The translations under genes were made by a program, and so were the position numbers. Under the pieces are notes generated by a model. It searched no databases and was not told where the DNA came from. It saw only the letters and a program-made list of their open reading frames with translations. 64,000 nt of DNA from Ctenosaura bakeri (lineage: Eukaryota; Chordata; Lepidosauria; Squamata; Iguanidae), in the NCBI GenBank assembly GCA_948474755.1, contig CAOLHI010001650.1, positions 248,001 to 312,000 of the forward strand, in the 5' to 3' direction. Below, piece after piece: positions 12,265 through 23,356 of the stretch (position 1 is the first letter of the stretch; every line of letters starts with the position of its first letter).

Positions 12265-13407
12265 TAGAATCATAAAGCTGGAAGAGACCACAGGGGCCAT
12301 CCAGTCCAACCCCCTGCCATGCAGGAACACCTATCAAAGCATTCCCAACAGATTACCATCCAGCCTCTGCTTAGAAACCTCCAAAGGAGACTTCACCACA
12401 CTCTGAGGCAGCATAGTCCGCTGTTGGACAGCTCTCACAAACTGTCAGGAAGTTCTTTCTGTGGTTGAGGAAGAATCTCCTTTCCTGCAGCTTGAATCCA
12501 TTGCTCCTTGTCCTAGTCTCTGGAGCAGCAGAAAACAAGCCCGCTCCCTCCTCAACCCTCATCCCTTCAAATATTTAAACATGGCTATCATGTCCCCTCT
12601 TAACCAGTGATGTATTTAAGTCTTTTACTCCAAGTCTCAAGTCTCTACCTTCAAGTCTAAAGTCAAGTCTCAAGTCCTTGAAGATACTTTCAAGTCAAGT
12701 CTTAAGTCAAGTCTGAAGTCTGGAAGCTGACTTTATACCCCAACCAAGATTTCAGAATTAATGGATAGAGTGAAATAAATTCAGTTTTAACAATTTAAGC
12801 AGAGTCATCTCTCCACATTTGCAATTTTGCCATCTGTAGCTCTGAAGTGGAGAATAGGATCCTATCTTACTCCCTATTAGTGAAGATTCAAAAGCTTTAA
12901 AAGGAAGGATCCTTCTTCCTCAAGCCCATTGCCTAACACATTTGCTATTCCCCTCTGAGAAATGCACCCTGCACTCTGGGACGAGTCTTTTAGAAAGCTC
13001 CTCCAATGTGCAGCGGGGACAGTTTGTAGAGCAGACTTCAATCCACTGCCTAATCCATTTGCTGTTTCCTTCTGAGAAATGTGCCCACACTTTGAGTTTG
13101 AGACAGATGCCACGTGACCAGTAGGCAAAAAGAGATGAGGTGTTGTTCAGTGTTGTAAAGTTTCTGGATGAATGGGTTATGTTAACTGAACCAAGAGCAT
13201 CAAGTCAGTCATGGCAAATATACAAGTCTCAAGTTGAGTCAGTGCATCATTTATGGCCGAATTGAGTCACTGAAGTGACTTAAGTCTGACTTGAGTCCAA
13301 GTCTATCGACTTGAGTCTACATCACTCCTCTTAACCTTCTTTTCTGGAGACTAAACATACCCAGCTCCCTAAGCCACTCCCATCATAGATTTGTCTCCAA
13401 GTTGCTT
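12265..13407 (-). mobile_element. CR1 retrotransposon 3' region, antisense, split by a hAT-like element
   Basis: The + strand reads agaatcataaagctggaaga followed by catccagtccaaccccctgc, the complement of the typical CR1 3' end, so CR1 lies on the minus strand. It continues to 12604, is interrupted by the element at 12605-13327, and resumes with cttcttttctggagactaaa to about 13407. Both parts match the well-known amniote CR1 3' region. Confidence 0.85.
12605..13327. mobile_element. hAT-like non-autonomous transposon with CAAGTC subterminal repeats
   Basis: The 723-bp element begins CAGTGATGTA and ends TACATCACTc. A perfect 8-bp duplication CTCTTAAC flanks it (12597-12604 and 13328-13335). 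CAGTG-type ends and 8-bp duplications are hallmarks of hAT elements. The first 120 bp and last 120 bp are packed with CAAGTC/AAGTCT motifs, probably transposase-binding repeats. It splits a CR1 copy, whose sequence resumes on both sides. No transposase coding is seen. Confidence 0.88.
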
Positions 13408-13621
13408 GTAATAAAGCCTGACGTACATTTGTCCTATGCATCAATCCAGCAGGGGCGTGCAGTTTCACCAATGGGCCAAACGGAAAACTGATGCCACTCT
13501 GGGGGACCAGTGATGTTGCCAGCCTGAAAGCCGGAGAGGGCTCTTGTACCTTTGAGGGCTGTGCAGAAGAGGGAATGCCGGCAGGTGTTGCTTGTTCTCT
13601 TCTGCTCCACAACCTTTCAAG

Positions 13622-13916
13622 CAGAGCTCTCCAAACTTTTCATGGTGGTGACACCCTTTTCAGACAGGGATCATTTCGTGACACAGTAATTCCGTTTTAG
13701 TAGCAAACAACTAACCCCTTATAAGAGACAGACGCAAACACACACTGTAATAACAAAATGTATGGGGACACAACATATCTCATGGAAAGCTTTCCTGTAT
13801 TTTTTTTAAAAAATATATGATTGATACATAATGACATACATTTTCCAATATTGTCAGTATCTACACACTTCAGGTGACATGCTAAGGTGTTGTGGCACAC
13901 CATTTGGAAAGCCCTG
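13622..13916. mobile_element. hAT-like (Charlie-type) MITE, 295 bp
   Basis: Ends cagagctctccaaac (left) and the complement of gtttggaaagccctg-like sequence (right, cacaccatttggaaagccctg) make an imperfect inverted repeat. The 8-bp flanks CTTTCAAG (13614-13621) and CTTTAAAG (13917-13924) differ at one base, as expected for an old hAT duplication. Confidence 0.8.
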
Positions 13917-13956
13917 CTTTAAAGGAACAGGAGCCCTCTCCAGTCTTTTGGTCTGA

Positions 13957-14159
13957 GGCCATTTCCACACAACACTGTGATAGTGCTGTTATTCCACTTT
14001 CAACCCCCTATGGAATCCTGGGGTTTGGAGTTCAGGGAGGGGCCTTTAGAGTCCTCAGCCAGAGAGCTCTTGGGCCTCAATAAACCCACCAACCCCAGAA
14101 TTCCATACGATGTTGAAAGTGGGACCATGGCACTAGGACAGTGTCGTGTGGCAAGGCCC
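13957..14159. mobile_element. Foldback MITE, older copy with about 60-bp loop
   Basis: Left end GGCCATTTCCACAC; right end GTGTGGCAAGGCCC. Imperfect arms of about 70 bp (left ttccactttcaaccccctat, right matching its complement around 14103-14130) surround a loop of about 60 bp. Flanks TGA (left) and TCA (right) differ at one base. It shares the cactttcaac...tggaatcctggggttt core with the other copies but is the most diverged. It lies directly beside the CpG-rich segment. Confidence 0.8.
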
Positions 14160-14269
14160 TCAGACTCCCTATTCCGGTCTGGCTAGCTCCTCTCCCACGA
14201 ACTCAGCACAGTCCTCTTTTCCTCCAAATCAGGCTCACTAGCCTTCCGAGAAACAGAAACTGGGCGTTA

Positions 14270-14880
14270 TTTCCTCAAAAAGTCGAGCCCTCGCTGGCAG
14301 ATTCCTCAGAAGGGCGCCTGTGGCCACGTGGCAGTGGAGGGCGCCGGTCTCTCCCGACCCTTCTGCTCGCGACACGGCCTCCCTTCCTCACTTTTGGCGC
14401 GTCGTCCTCGGCGGCCCTCGGCCCCGAACCGTGGGCGCCACCTTAAGAACCGGAGCCTCTCGGGCTCCCCGGCTCCTCCCACCCCGCTTCCAAAGGCCAA
14501 TGCGGACGCGTCCCGTCCAGCCCGTCGGAAAAACGGGGAAAAGAAGAAAAGAGAGGGAGAGTCTGCGAGGAAAAGCGAGGGAAGACCGCGGAGGAGCCGG
14601 CGGGAACCGTAAGCCTCGGCGAGCCGGGCTCTTTTTTTGGAGGGGCGCGCGGGTGGGGTTTCTGGGACGTATTCGGGCCGTCTAACCGTCAGGCGAAGGG
14701 GGCGCGGGGAGCCCGAGGAGGAAGCCGTTTGCCCGGGTCTCTGCAGTTCTTGGGGTGGGAACGAGAAGGCGAGGCGCAGCCCCGGGCAAGACGGGAGGGG
14801 GACCAGCCTTGCGCTCCGGACTTCAGCTTTGCGAGTTTGGCCGGTTGCTGCTGACGAGGCTGCGGAGTGTGGGGAGGCCA
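14270..14880. promoter_or_regulatory. CpG-rich segment, candidate promoter and exon 1 of PLA2G4A
   Basis: This is the only long stretch dense in CpG in the window besides the foldback elements beside it and one transposon near 28.4-29.1 kb. It has a CCAAT box in ggCCAATgcgg (14497-14501), several GC-box-like runs and no evident TATA box. A splice-donor-like GTAAGC at 14609 follows a purine-rich stretch and could end a + strand non-coding exon 1. The distance of about 28 kb to the acceptor at 42977 is plausible for the first intron. Open frames of up to 191 codons on both strands here reflect low stop frequency in GC-rich DNA. The link to PLA2G4A is inference; it could instead serve a lncRNA or be bidirectional. 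Confidence 0.5.
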
Positions 14881-15020
14881 TTTCCGCACTAGCCCGTTAG
14901 AGCGCTATGATTCCACTTTCGACAGCCTAGGGAATCCTGGGGTTTGCAAACGGCAAACCCCAGGATTCCCTAGGATGTTGAAAATGCAATCATAGCGCTC
15001 TAACAGGCTAGCGCGGAAAT
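14876..15020. mobile_element. Foldback MITE, near-perfect palindrome
   Basis: Two arms (14876-14947 and 14953-15020) with about six mismatches are separated by about 5 bp. The left end is GGCCATTTCCGC; the right end stops at GCGGAAAT, so the last four bases (GGCC) are lost or replaced and no target duplication is clear. Its CpG content extends the CpG-rich segment to the right. Confidence 0.85.
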
Positions 15021-15127
15021 CGTGAGATGCTTTGGGATGGCCCTCCAAGGGAAAGGGTTTGGCTCGTGTGCCACCGACGGTTGCGTAACTGGAAGGCGGC
15101 TTTGTGCAGCGGCGGCGGCTTGGTTTG

Positions 15128-15307
15128 GGCCCTTTCCGCATGACACTCTTATAGCGCGATTATTCCACTTTCAACCTCCCAGGGAATCCTGGGGTTTGCA
15201 GCTTCGGGAGGGGCCGGCCGGCCCCTCCCGAAGCTGCAAACCCCAGGATTCCCTGGGAGGTTGAAAGTGGAATAATCGCGCTATAAGAGTGTCATGCGGA
15301 AAGGGCT
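15128..15307. mobile_element. Foldback MITE, 180-bp palindrome without spacer
   Basis: Two 90-bp arms are perfect reverse complements except for the outermost base, meeting at 15217/15218 in GGGGCCGGCCGGCCCC. Ends are GGCCCTTTCCGC and GCGGAAAGGGCt. The 3-bp repeat TTG flanks it (15125-15127 and 15308-15310). No coding capacity. It is the youngest-looking copy in the window. Confidence 0.92.
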
Positions 15308-15471
15308 TTGGTAGGGTTCATGTTGTGTTTCTGGATCTCCTTAGGGATCATTTGCCTGGGCGCTTCTTGCTGTTCCTGGGTGGGTGGCTGGGTCTCATTT
15401 TGAAGTTGGTCATCCTCATCACCTGGCACCCTTTCCACGTGCTTTCACGGCCAAGGCTGTTAAATAGCTCA

Positions 15472-15592
15472 GGCCATTTCCGCGCTAGCCTGTTAAAGCG
15501 CGATTATTCCACTTTTCAACCTCCTATGGAATCTTGGGGTTTGCAATTTAGGGAAGGGCCTCAAACTCTCGCAGGCGAGTGCGGAAAGAGCC
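15472..15592. mobile_element. Foldback-family MITE, short non-palindromic copy
   Basis: A 121-bp copy with the same left part as its neighbours (GGCCATTTCCGCGCTAGCCT ... ccacttttcaacctcctatgg), but the right part is different (gggaagggcctcaaactctc). Only about 22 bp of terminal inverted repeat is shared, ending GTGCGGAAAGAGCC. The 3-bp repeat TCA flanks it (15469-15471 and 15593-15595). It may be an unfolded monomer form or a copy that lost its right arm. Confidence 0.8.
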
Positions 15593-16533
15593 TCAGCTTG
15601 CCCGAACTGTTTACCAAAGGCGAGCAGCAGGTCTTTGCATGCCCGGCCCATCTGTAAAACGTGCACAAGACCTTTAGGGAAGTGTCATGACAAAGAGCTC
15701 TATTGTCATGGGCGTGTCATACAAGAGTGTTGGGCCAAAGTCCTCTTTACCGCAGGCCTTGGACCAAAAACGGGGGGGGGAGGAAAGGCATCACAACTAC
15801 AGAAATGCATTATCTATTCAAGGATAAAGAAGGCAGCCTTAGCAGCCTGAAAATGCAGCATTTTGCAGAAAATGCAACAAAGAAAGAGAAGAAAGCCAGG
15901 ATTTTTAACCTGGGCTTAAAAGGATCGCAAAGATCTATTTTTCTGCTATTGAGACTGAAATCCGTTGCACACTTAATCTGAGAATAAACTCAGTTGAGCA
16001 CCGTGGGACATAACTTTGGGTGGATGCATGTGGGACTGAAGTGTATAAATGGTCTGATACCCATCTTTGCTTACTCAAATGCCAAACAACTTGCAGAATG
16101 TTTGTGCATTCTTTTCCTCCATTTATCTGTGACCCCGATGTACTACATTCTGGGCTTTGATTATTTCCCCTTCTGCCTGTTGGAAAATCTAATATTAACA
16201 TTTGCATTCCTGAGTATTCTTAGGAAATGTTCAACCTGAAGTTTGGGATTATATAGAGAAACTGATTGCAGCAACATTTCAGAGAGAGGCAAAACTGTTG
16301 CATAAACCTCAGTATTGCGGATAGGTTTTAAAATGTCTTTGGTGGATGACTCAACCTTAGCCAAAGTGCAGTCTTGGAGTCTAATGTCTGTGCCAGGCTC
16401 AACTGAAGTAAAACATCAATGACTTTTTTTAAAAAAAAAAATGGATTTCATCCTTTTCCCAAGGGTTGCACACATAGTTTCTTCTCCCACACATTTTGTT
16501 ATTAGAACAATGCTCTCAATTAGGTTATGTTGA

Positions 16534-16558
16534 GAGGGAGGGAGGGAGGGAGGGAGGG
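16534..16558. repeat. (GGGA)n microsatellite
   Basis: Six units of GGGA/GGAG in a purine run. Confidence 0.9.
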
Positions 16559-16616
16559 CTCTGCCAGGATCATCTGTGTGAACTTCATGGCTGCAAGGGA
16601 TTATTTGCACATTGCT

Positions 16617-16705
16617 CTCCAGATATGGAGGGATGGCAACTCCCATCTATCTAGCATAGCCAGTAGTGAGTAATGCTGGGAGTTACAGCCTAACAATATC
16701 TGGAG
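16617..16705. mobile_element. Short MITE with CTCCAGATAT inverted ends
   Basis: CTCCAGATAT at 16617 and its complement ATATCTGGAG ending at 16705 enclose gatggcaactcccatctat and gctgggagttacagc. Related 'ctgggagttgtag'-type pieces occur near 8790-8870, 20190-20270 and 25660-25740, too diverged to delimit. Confidence 0.5.
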
Positions 16706-18649
16706 GACCGCATGTTTTCTGTGACCACTTTGATAATAAGAATACTGAATGTTTGGTTCATCTTCTTTAATTTTGCTGAGCATATATACCTCTCTTACAG
16801 CAGCCCACTCTAATTACAACTTCCATGCTCCCAGAACATTATTGAGCTTGCTGGCTAGGGATGATGGCAGCCATAATAGAGCACATCTGGACAGCAGTAG
16901 TTTGGCAAAAACTGTTTCATAGAAATGAAGATGGGGGTGTGCTTAACTAAAAGGAGAAGTGTTGGAATGTCGTGCTTACTTGGAAACCTGGACCCTGAAC
17001 TGAATGAGTGTTGGTGTGATAGCCAAGTGGCTGTTTACATTCAAGCAGCTTCTCCCCTCTGCAGGTGCAGACAAATGATTTCTCACCAAAATTAGAGCAG
17101 GCAAGGGATACTAGTAGTTGCATCCACAAGTTTCTGTGTCTTTGATGAAGGCACTGGTTATATTTTGTCCTGAGGAGGACAAAAAAGATGAGCTATGACA
17201 GCTAAATAAATAAGATGTCTCTGTTCATACAAAATATATACTGGGGGAACATGGGATGGCAATTGCCTTGTCTGTGGGCTTCCATCACCAAAAGGATGCT
17301 GACCTATCTGGATGTTTGTTCTCACCCTGCAGTGCTAGTGTATGGCCTACACTAGACCATGCCATGAGGTTTTGAAACAGAGACTGATATATTTTCAAAG
17401 GGATAGGTGTCTTAATCTTTGCTTGATCAAAATGTGAAAAAATGCCATGTGATACTTCTCAGGAAATTTAAACAATTGGTTTAAATCCCCTAAAAGAAGA
17501 CTCAGTTTAAATCATTGGTTTAAATAGAGGTTCACCTGATATGACTCTACATGGTTCTTGAACAATGTCTGACAGTAGTTCCCATGACAGTGAGTAGGAA
17601 AGTTCTGGGTTTTTATCCTGACTTTCAGGGAACTCTCCAGGGTGCTGTCTTCGTAAATGGGCCCAGCACCTTGGACAGCTCCTTCAAAGCTAGCCAAAAT
17701 ATGGAAGATACTGACCACTGCACTGAATGGGAGTCAGGAGCTATAGTAGCAGAAATCTGATCACCAAATTGTGTTAATTTTTAAGTCACTGGAACAATTA
17801 GAAGCATTTATGAGTTTTGAGTTTCTCTTGTGTCAAAATATGAGGGTCTTTCTATCTGCTTGCCTGTATTGTCTTTCTCCCTTCAGCTGTTCCTCCATCT
17901 GTCTTGGCCTAGCTCCTCCTGCATGAGTACAGTCTTAATTCACCCATATCTCTATATAGGATGTTATGCATCCATGCCCTGAGGTAGCTTGGGGATGCAA
18001 TTTTGTCATAGCTATGCTCTTCTGGCCATTTTAGGCCCTGGAGAGGCCCTTTTTTTTTTTTTTTTTAAAAAAACACACCTTCCTGGTTTATCACCTTAGC
18101 ATAAAATTACCCCAAAGGGGCATGACAAAATTTCCCCCTATGGGGATGGGTGGTACTTTTAGTAACAATGGGTGGGTTGGGAGGCTGTTGGGGGCTAAAA
18201 ATGGTCTTAGGAGCTGTGTACAACTCATGCGCTTTACTTTTCTCACCCTGTGACTATAGCCATTTTCCTGAAATGATAAAAAAAATTAATTTCCACCTTG
18301 GATTGTAGGTGGCTGGGTGATTGGTTAGTCCTTTAACTTATTTCATTTATAAGTAAGTTATTTTATATGATAATTTTAGAGTGTAGTTTTAGCCAGCATA
18401 TTTGTCAGACTTAAAATTGTTATTTTTAAATGGGGCTCAAGAGGAGTTTAGGTCTAAATTGAATTGCTCATCCTAACCACACTTGAAAGAGTGGAACTCA
18501 AATGAGTATTGATTTTCCACATTCTCTTTGTTTAGTAAGTATAGTTGGGACTAGTATATGATATCCTGTATACCTTAGCAATAAATGTTTTGTGGATTTT
18601 TTTAAAAAAAAGATATTGATTTTAATGCATTTTGCCTTTAAAACTAGTA

Positions 18650-19393
18650 GATGCATGCCTCGGTTAACAAAGGCTGTACCACAGAAACTGCTGTTTACAA
18701 AGTGTTTTATGTCTCTGTTTCCCTCTTTGTCTTCTACCCAGCTTAATTTTTCCAGCAGCATCAGCACTGGGAGGTTTGTGAGGGAGACCTGAGGAGACAC
18801 AGGCTTTTGGTGCTGGGTTGCAGCTGTCTATGCACCAAACAATGTAATGAAGCTTGAGCTGGGGAAAGAATGGGATTCTTCTCTAGTTCATCCTACTGTA
18901 GCTGTGTGTTCCTGCCTACCACAGACAAGATAAATAGCAACTGCCTTCAGAATCCCTTATTTAGCATATTTGAGGAGAAAAACAGAGAGTACAGCAGTTT
19001 GGCCAGCATCAACAGCAATCCCCAGCGTGTTAAAAAAAAGAAAAGCATAGATCTCTAAGTTTGGACACCAAAATTGAAATTGCAAGAAAATTGGAGGCTG
19101 ATGAGAGAAAAAAAAATCCCACATTGGAAGAAATTTTCAAGTGATTTCCAGAAGATTCAAAATGTTTTCATTTGCTTATGCAGGGTTTAGCGGAGCTGGT
19201 TCTTTGATATCCCTTGTGCCTATTGTTAGTTTAGAATAAAAAGTTTGCTGAAATATGTCGAACTACTCCTCGTTTTTGTGGTGTGAACACCTGTCCCTAT
19301 TCTTTCCATGTTATTTCTGCCCTGGAGCCATCTTTTTCTATTACAGAAATAATGCCCAGGAACATATCTACTTTGCTAACTGAGGTATATCTG
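18650..19393. mobile_element. Tigger/pogo-like non-autonomous transposon, 744 bp (family A, copy 2)
   Basis: Left end gatgcatgcctcggttaaca and right end tttgctaactgaggtatatctg form a diverged inverted repeat flanked by TA (18648-18649 and 19394-19395). The TACCTCGGTTAAC-type end is known from Tigger elements of the Tc1/mariner superfamily. Two other copies lie at 2738-3212 and 23357-23795. Short open frames inside are not conserved between copies. Confidence 0.72.
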
Positions 19394-19395
19394 TA

Positions 19396-22300
19396 TATAC
19401 ACATAACCTTCTGCTTTGATAAATCTGTCAGCCTTCAGAGTGCTTAAGACTTAACAATTAGTCTTAAATGTGTCTAAACAATAACACATTTTTTCGTGTA
19501 GATACTGAGAAAACTATACAAAAGAGATACATGTTTCCTATGGAGCTCTTTTTTAAAATAAGCAACTCACACAGGTATTGATCGGTAGAGTTGGCCTGAT
19601 GGTAGGCACCTACACTTCTTTCATCTCTAGTCCCTTTTCTTCAATCACTAGCAATCATGGTCACACATAAAATGACTTGCTAGGGCTATTGTGGGGAGTT
19701 GAGACTCAGGCATGCACACACATGTGCCTGCACTCAGTAGCGGCTGATGATGTTTATGTCATTGGTGTGGTTAATCCCCACTGGGTTTTAATTTTAAATT
19801 TAAGGAGCTATCTATGGTGCTGAAGCTATTTTGAAGATAGAATTCAGCACTGTGAATAACTCCTTTCTAGCTGTGTGCATACCTATTCTGAGTTTCCTGA
19901 GAAAGGTGAAAAGGACAGAGGCTATTGGGATGGAGTAATCCCTTGCGGTGTTCTATAAATCAATCTTCTGACAAGCTGGAAAAACTCAAAATAGAATGGC
20001 ATAGAGAACTGCCATAGATCCATTCATAGCCTGCATTATCTTCTTAGTTTTGTTACTGGATGTATGCCAAGTTTCATTTTCAGTCTTCTCATTTTCAGTC
20101 CATATACTGGAGACAGAATTAGCTGTGGTGTGTTTTGAAAATCTGAAGTTGGAATGAGAATCATGTGACCCTCCCAATGTTGTTAGATGTTTCCAGCAGC
20201 GCTGTCCTATCTTTCAGCTGGGAGTTGCAGTCCAGCAACAGCCAGAGAGTTGCATGATTCCCAAACTTTGCATAGAATTTGCTGGCTATGCTTGTTCCTG
20301 TACAATCTGATCTTTTTTTCTCTATGCATAGATTATTTGTGCAATGTCTGAGTTGGAATGGAATGCATTGTTATAGGGCATGTCTGCAATCAGTTGTCTT
20401 TTGAATACTGTGCGGTGACTTAACAATGGAGTAGAACAATGGAAGATTAAGCAAGTGCTTTTTGGTGCAGAGATACCACCTTTCCTGAGATTCCCTCTTG
20501 CTACAGTTACTTACTTGCCTTGGTTTCCCTTTTATTTGTGATGCATTCCTCTATGATACAAACGTGAGTGCAGAGTAGTGGTTGTGTTGTCTTTGGATCA
20601 TTTCCAAGCCCTTCCCTTGTAATCATGATCTCACTTATCTCTTACTCAATGGCTTGCCATTTCCCTTTTCTTCTGTGTTGTTGCTTGTTGATGCACCAGC
20701 AAAATGCAAATGCTTTATTGTGAATTCCTTAGTGTGATCTTGGGCTTAGACTACAGCTCTTTCATTGCAATCATGATATATATCAACTCTTTTTATTTAT
20801 AGCAAATTTCTTTTCTTTCACTTTGAGGCTCTCATTTATTCCTGTGCTTAATAACAGATGAATTACTACCGTGTGGGCAGATTCTTTTGGCTAAGTGCTC
20901 TTATTGGCTTTGCCCCTGTAATCCCCTGAGTTCACCTCTTGATGACTTTGTCTTCCCCATCAACCAACCTGTGCCCTCTCCATCAACTGGCCTGACTACC
21001 ACTGCTAGTCAGTGGTAGAGGATGCTCTCTTGTGAGGGAGGGCAATAATTCACAGGCTAGGAAGGGTCTTACAGAACTGGAGCTAGAGAGAGATGGTATC
21101 TTCTTTCAGAGAGTTGAAGTTGACATGGTAAAGACACTGGCTTAAATCCAAGTGCTGGTGCTATCTACACTAGATCAGCTGAATCGGTAAGTGTTGACTT
21201 ACTATGCAGCTGTTGGTTCAGTTCATCTACTCTAGCTGAGAGAAGCAATTTGATTTTGCCTACTTCTGTCTGTGATATTCACTTCTCCCATCATTCCTTT
21301 TGTTTCTGATCCCCGTGAAACCATTTTTGACCTTAGATGGGTGATTGCAAAGAAGCAAGGGTGCCCACTGCACAAAATGGTGTTTCTTTCACACTACCAT
21401 CAACTTGCTATGAGGGAAAAGTGGGGCTTCCAACCTCTTGTTTTCTTCGTAATGATAATGTTGAGTGCCACGGTGTGGTACTTGAAGGACAGAGTGATCA
21501 TGTGGTATTTATATATGTGTGTGTGTATATGCACACATGTGAGTTTGTTTGTGTGTTTATCATTATCTCACCATTCTGGTTCTCAGTTGGCAATGTTCCC
21601 AGTGCACTAAGATGTGTTGATTCAATTAAAAAGATCTAATCATAGCCCGTTTTCTTGGGGCTGTGTGGGCATCTAATCCCATCATTGTGGGATAAGAGGC
21701 CCTCCAGCTTGGAGAACTGATTTTATTTTTCTTCACTGGAGTAGAGATCAGCTTTTTATCAGAATTGTCATGACAGTTCTAGATTGGGGAATGGTGGAGG
21801 TATAGCAGGATCTAAGAAGTTTAAAATATTTTGGGTGGCATCCTGTTAGTGGCAGACACTAGTGTACATTAACCCTATGCCTGCCTATGTCTATTTTTAG
21901 TTATTGTGGAGGTAGGTGTTCCCTTCCCCTGTACTGACCAAAGCCCCTCCGGACCTATCATACTGAAGCACCCCCCAACCATTCATGTCCACTGGGACAG
22001 GGATGACATGAGTGTTTGGCCATGTCTCTGTAGTCATATGTGAAATGATCGCATCAGCCACTGTGACCTCCAGGGGACTCCGGAGGACCCTAGCAGATGA
22101 TGCAGTTGTTTCATTGCTACAAGGTCATAGCCAGATGCCTGTGCAATTTATCCCACTCTTCCCCAGGCATGAATGGTTGAGCTAGGGGGACTACAGCAGC
22201 TCTGTGATAAGTTTGGGAGATGGTAAATGACTCAGTGTAGCCATAATTCTGCATGAAAACTGCTGTGTTACACTGAGCCATGCGTTTTGCAGCCATTGTT

Positions 22301-22918
22301 TCTTGTAATTGCAATTCTGGGGGTAGTGGGCAGTAGGGATTGTTTGTACCAAAGAGTTTGTCATATGGTAAGAGTCTTTTATTGTTTTTTCAACATGGTT
22401 TATTGTCAGGTACACAGTGCAGCTTTAGAATCAGTTCTTTGACTACATTCAATTTATATGGGTCAGTAGTATTCTATCATGCCTCCTCTTCTCGTTTGAA
22501 GACAATGGACAACCATTTCCACTTTTTAAAGGGTTGTGTCAGTCACCTGACCCCTAACGCTTAAGCACTGCCCTGAAATAATTGTTATGAAATATAGAGA
22601 GAAGCAACAGATGCATCCTATTAAGCAAGAATCTTGCAAAATTTCCTACTTTGAAATTACTTCTAGACCAACCACAAAAAGTGAGAGATTTCAGCAACAT
22701 CTGTTGATGATTTCTTCAGTCCACGTAGCACTTTCCTTAGCTTTCTTAAAAATCTGAATTCCTTTCATCAAATTACTTTGCCTTCTTCTAGAACTGCCTT
22801 CTAGGATTTAAATGTGAGTGTGGGGGAGCACATCCACTTTACAGAACCCTCCCTTCTTCCTAAAGGTAATTCCTCAGAACTGTAGGATGTGAGTGAGAGT
22901 TGGGAGGAATTCGTAAAA
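19396..22918. other. Unassigned sequence
   Basis: Only a TG-rich stretch (21509-21530) and faint pieces of 'ctgggagttgcag' repeats. The overlapping frames at 21272-21639 include the TG run and look like chance. Confidence 0.5.
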
Positions 22919-23135
22919 CAGTGGGCGTTTGGTATCGACTAGGATTTGGTTCCAGGATCCCCCATGGATACCAAAATTCATGGATGCTCAAGTCCCATTA
23001 TATACAATCGTGTAGTAAAATGGTGTCCCTTATATAAAATGACAGAATCAAATTTTGCTTTTAATTTTTTTTTGGGGAGGGGGATATTTTCAAGCCATGG
23101 TTCATTGAATTGATGGATATAGAATCTGTGGATAT
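22919..23135. mobile_element. Tigger-like MITE, family B copy 2
   Basis: Shares ggttccaggatcccccatgg, ctcaagtcccattatataca and cttatataaaatg with the copy at 10207. The right terminus is degraded after gaatctgtggata. Confidence 0.68.
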
Positions 23136-23356
23136 GTTTAACTCTTCAAGGTTTTTACATTTCTGGAAATGTCTGAAAAGTCAAATAGCAAGTTAAAATC
23201 TCCATGAATAACTTATACTAATATAATGAATAGGCTGTGAAGAATTAGTTCATGGAGTCTGTGTTTATAAGAGAAGTGACAGCCACTGATGTAACTGTGA
23301 ATGCCCTTGCCTCTTTGAGTGCCACTTTAGGTGTGATGAAATCTTAAAGCAAGCTA

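Larger units (their letters stand above)
15600..18645. other. Unassigned sequence right of the CpG-rich segment
   Basis: It holds a GGGA microsatellite and one short MITE. Presumably the start of PLA2G4A intron 1 if the promoter call is right. No coding seen. Confidence 0.5.

Noticed and set aside
1..14000. Possible PTGS2 exons, expected upstream of PLA2G4A in other vertebrates
   Set aside because: No PTGS2-like peptide was seen in any frame, so the gene most likely lies outside the window.
14306..14881. 191-codon minus-strand open frame and several overlapping + strand frames
   Set aside because: All six frames are long here because the DNA is CpG-rich and poor in stops. The products are Arg/Pro/Ser/Ala-rich without domains.
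13957..15592. Cluster of short inverted repeats as a possible CRISPR-like or terminator array
   Set aside because: Spacing is irregular, the copies have transposon ends and target duplications, and the genome is vertebrate.
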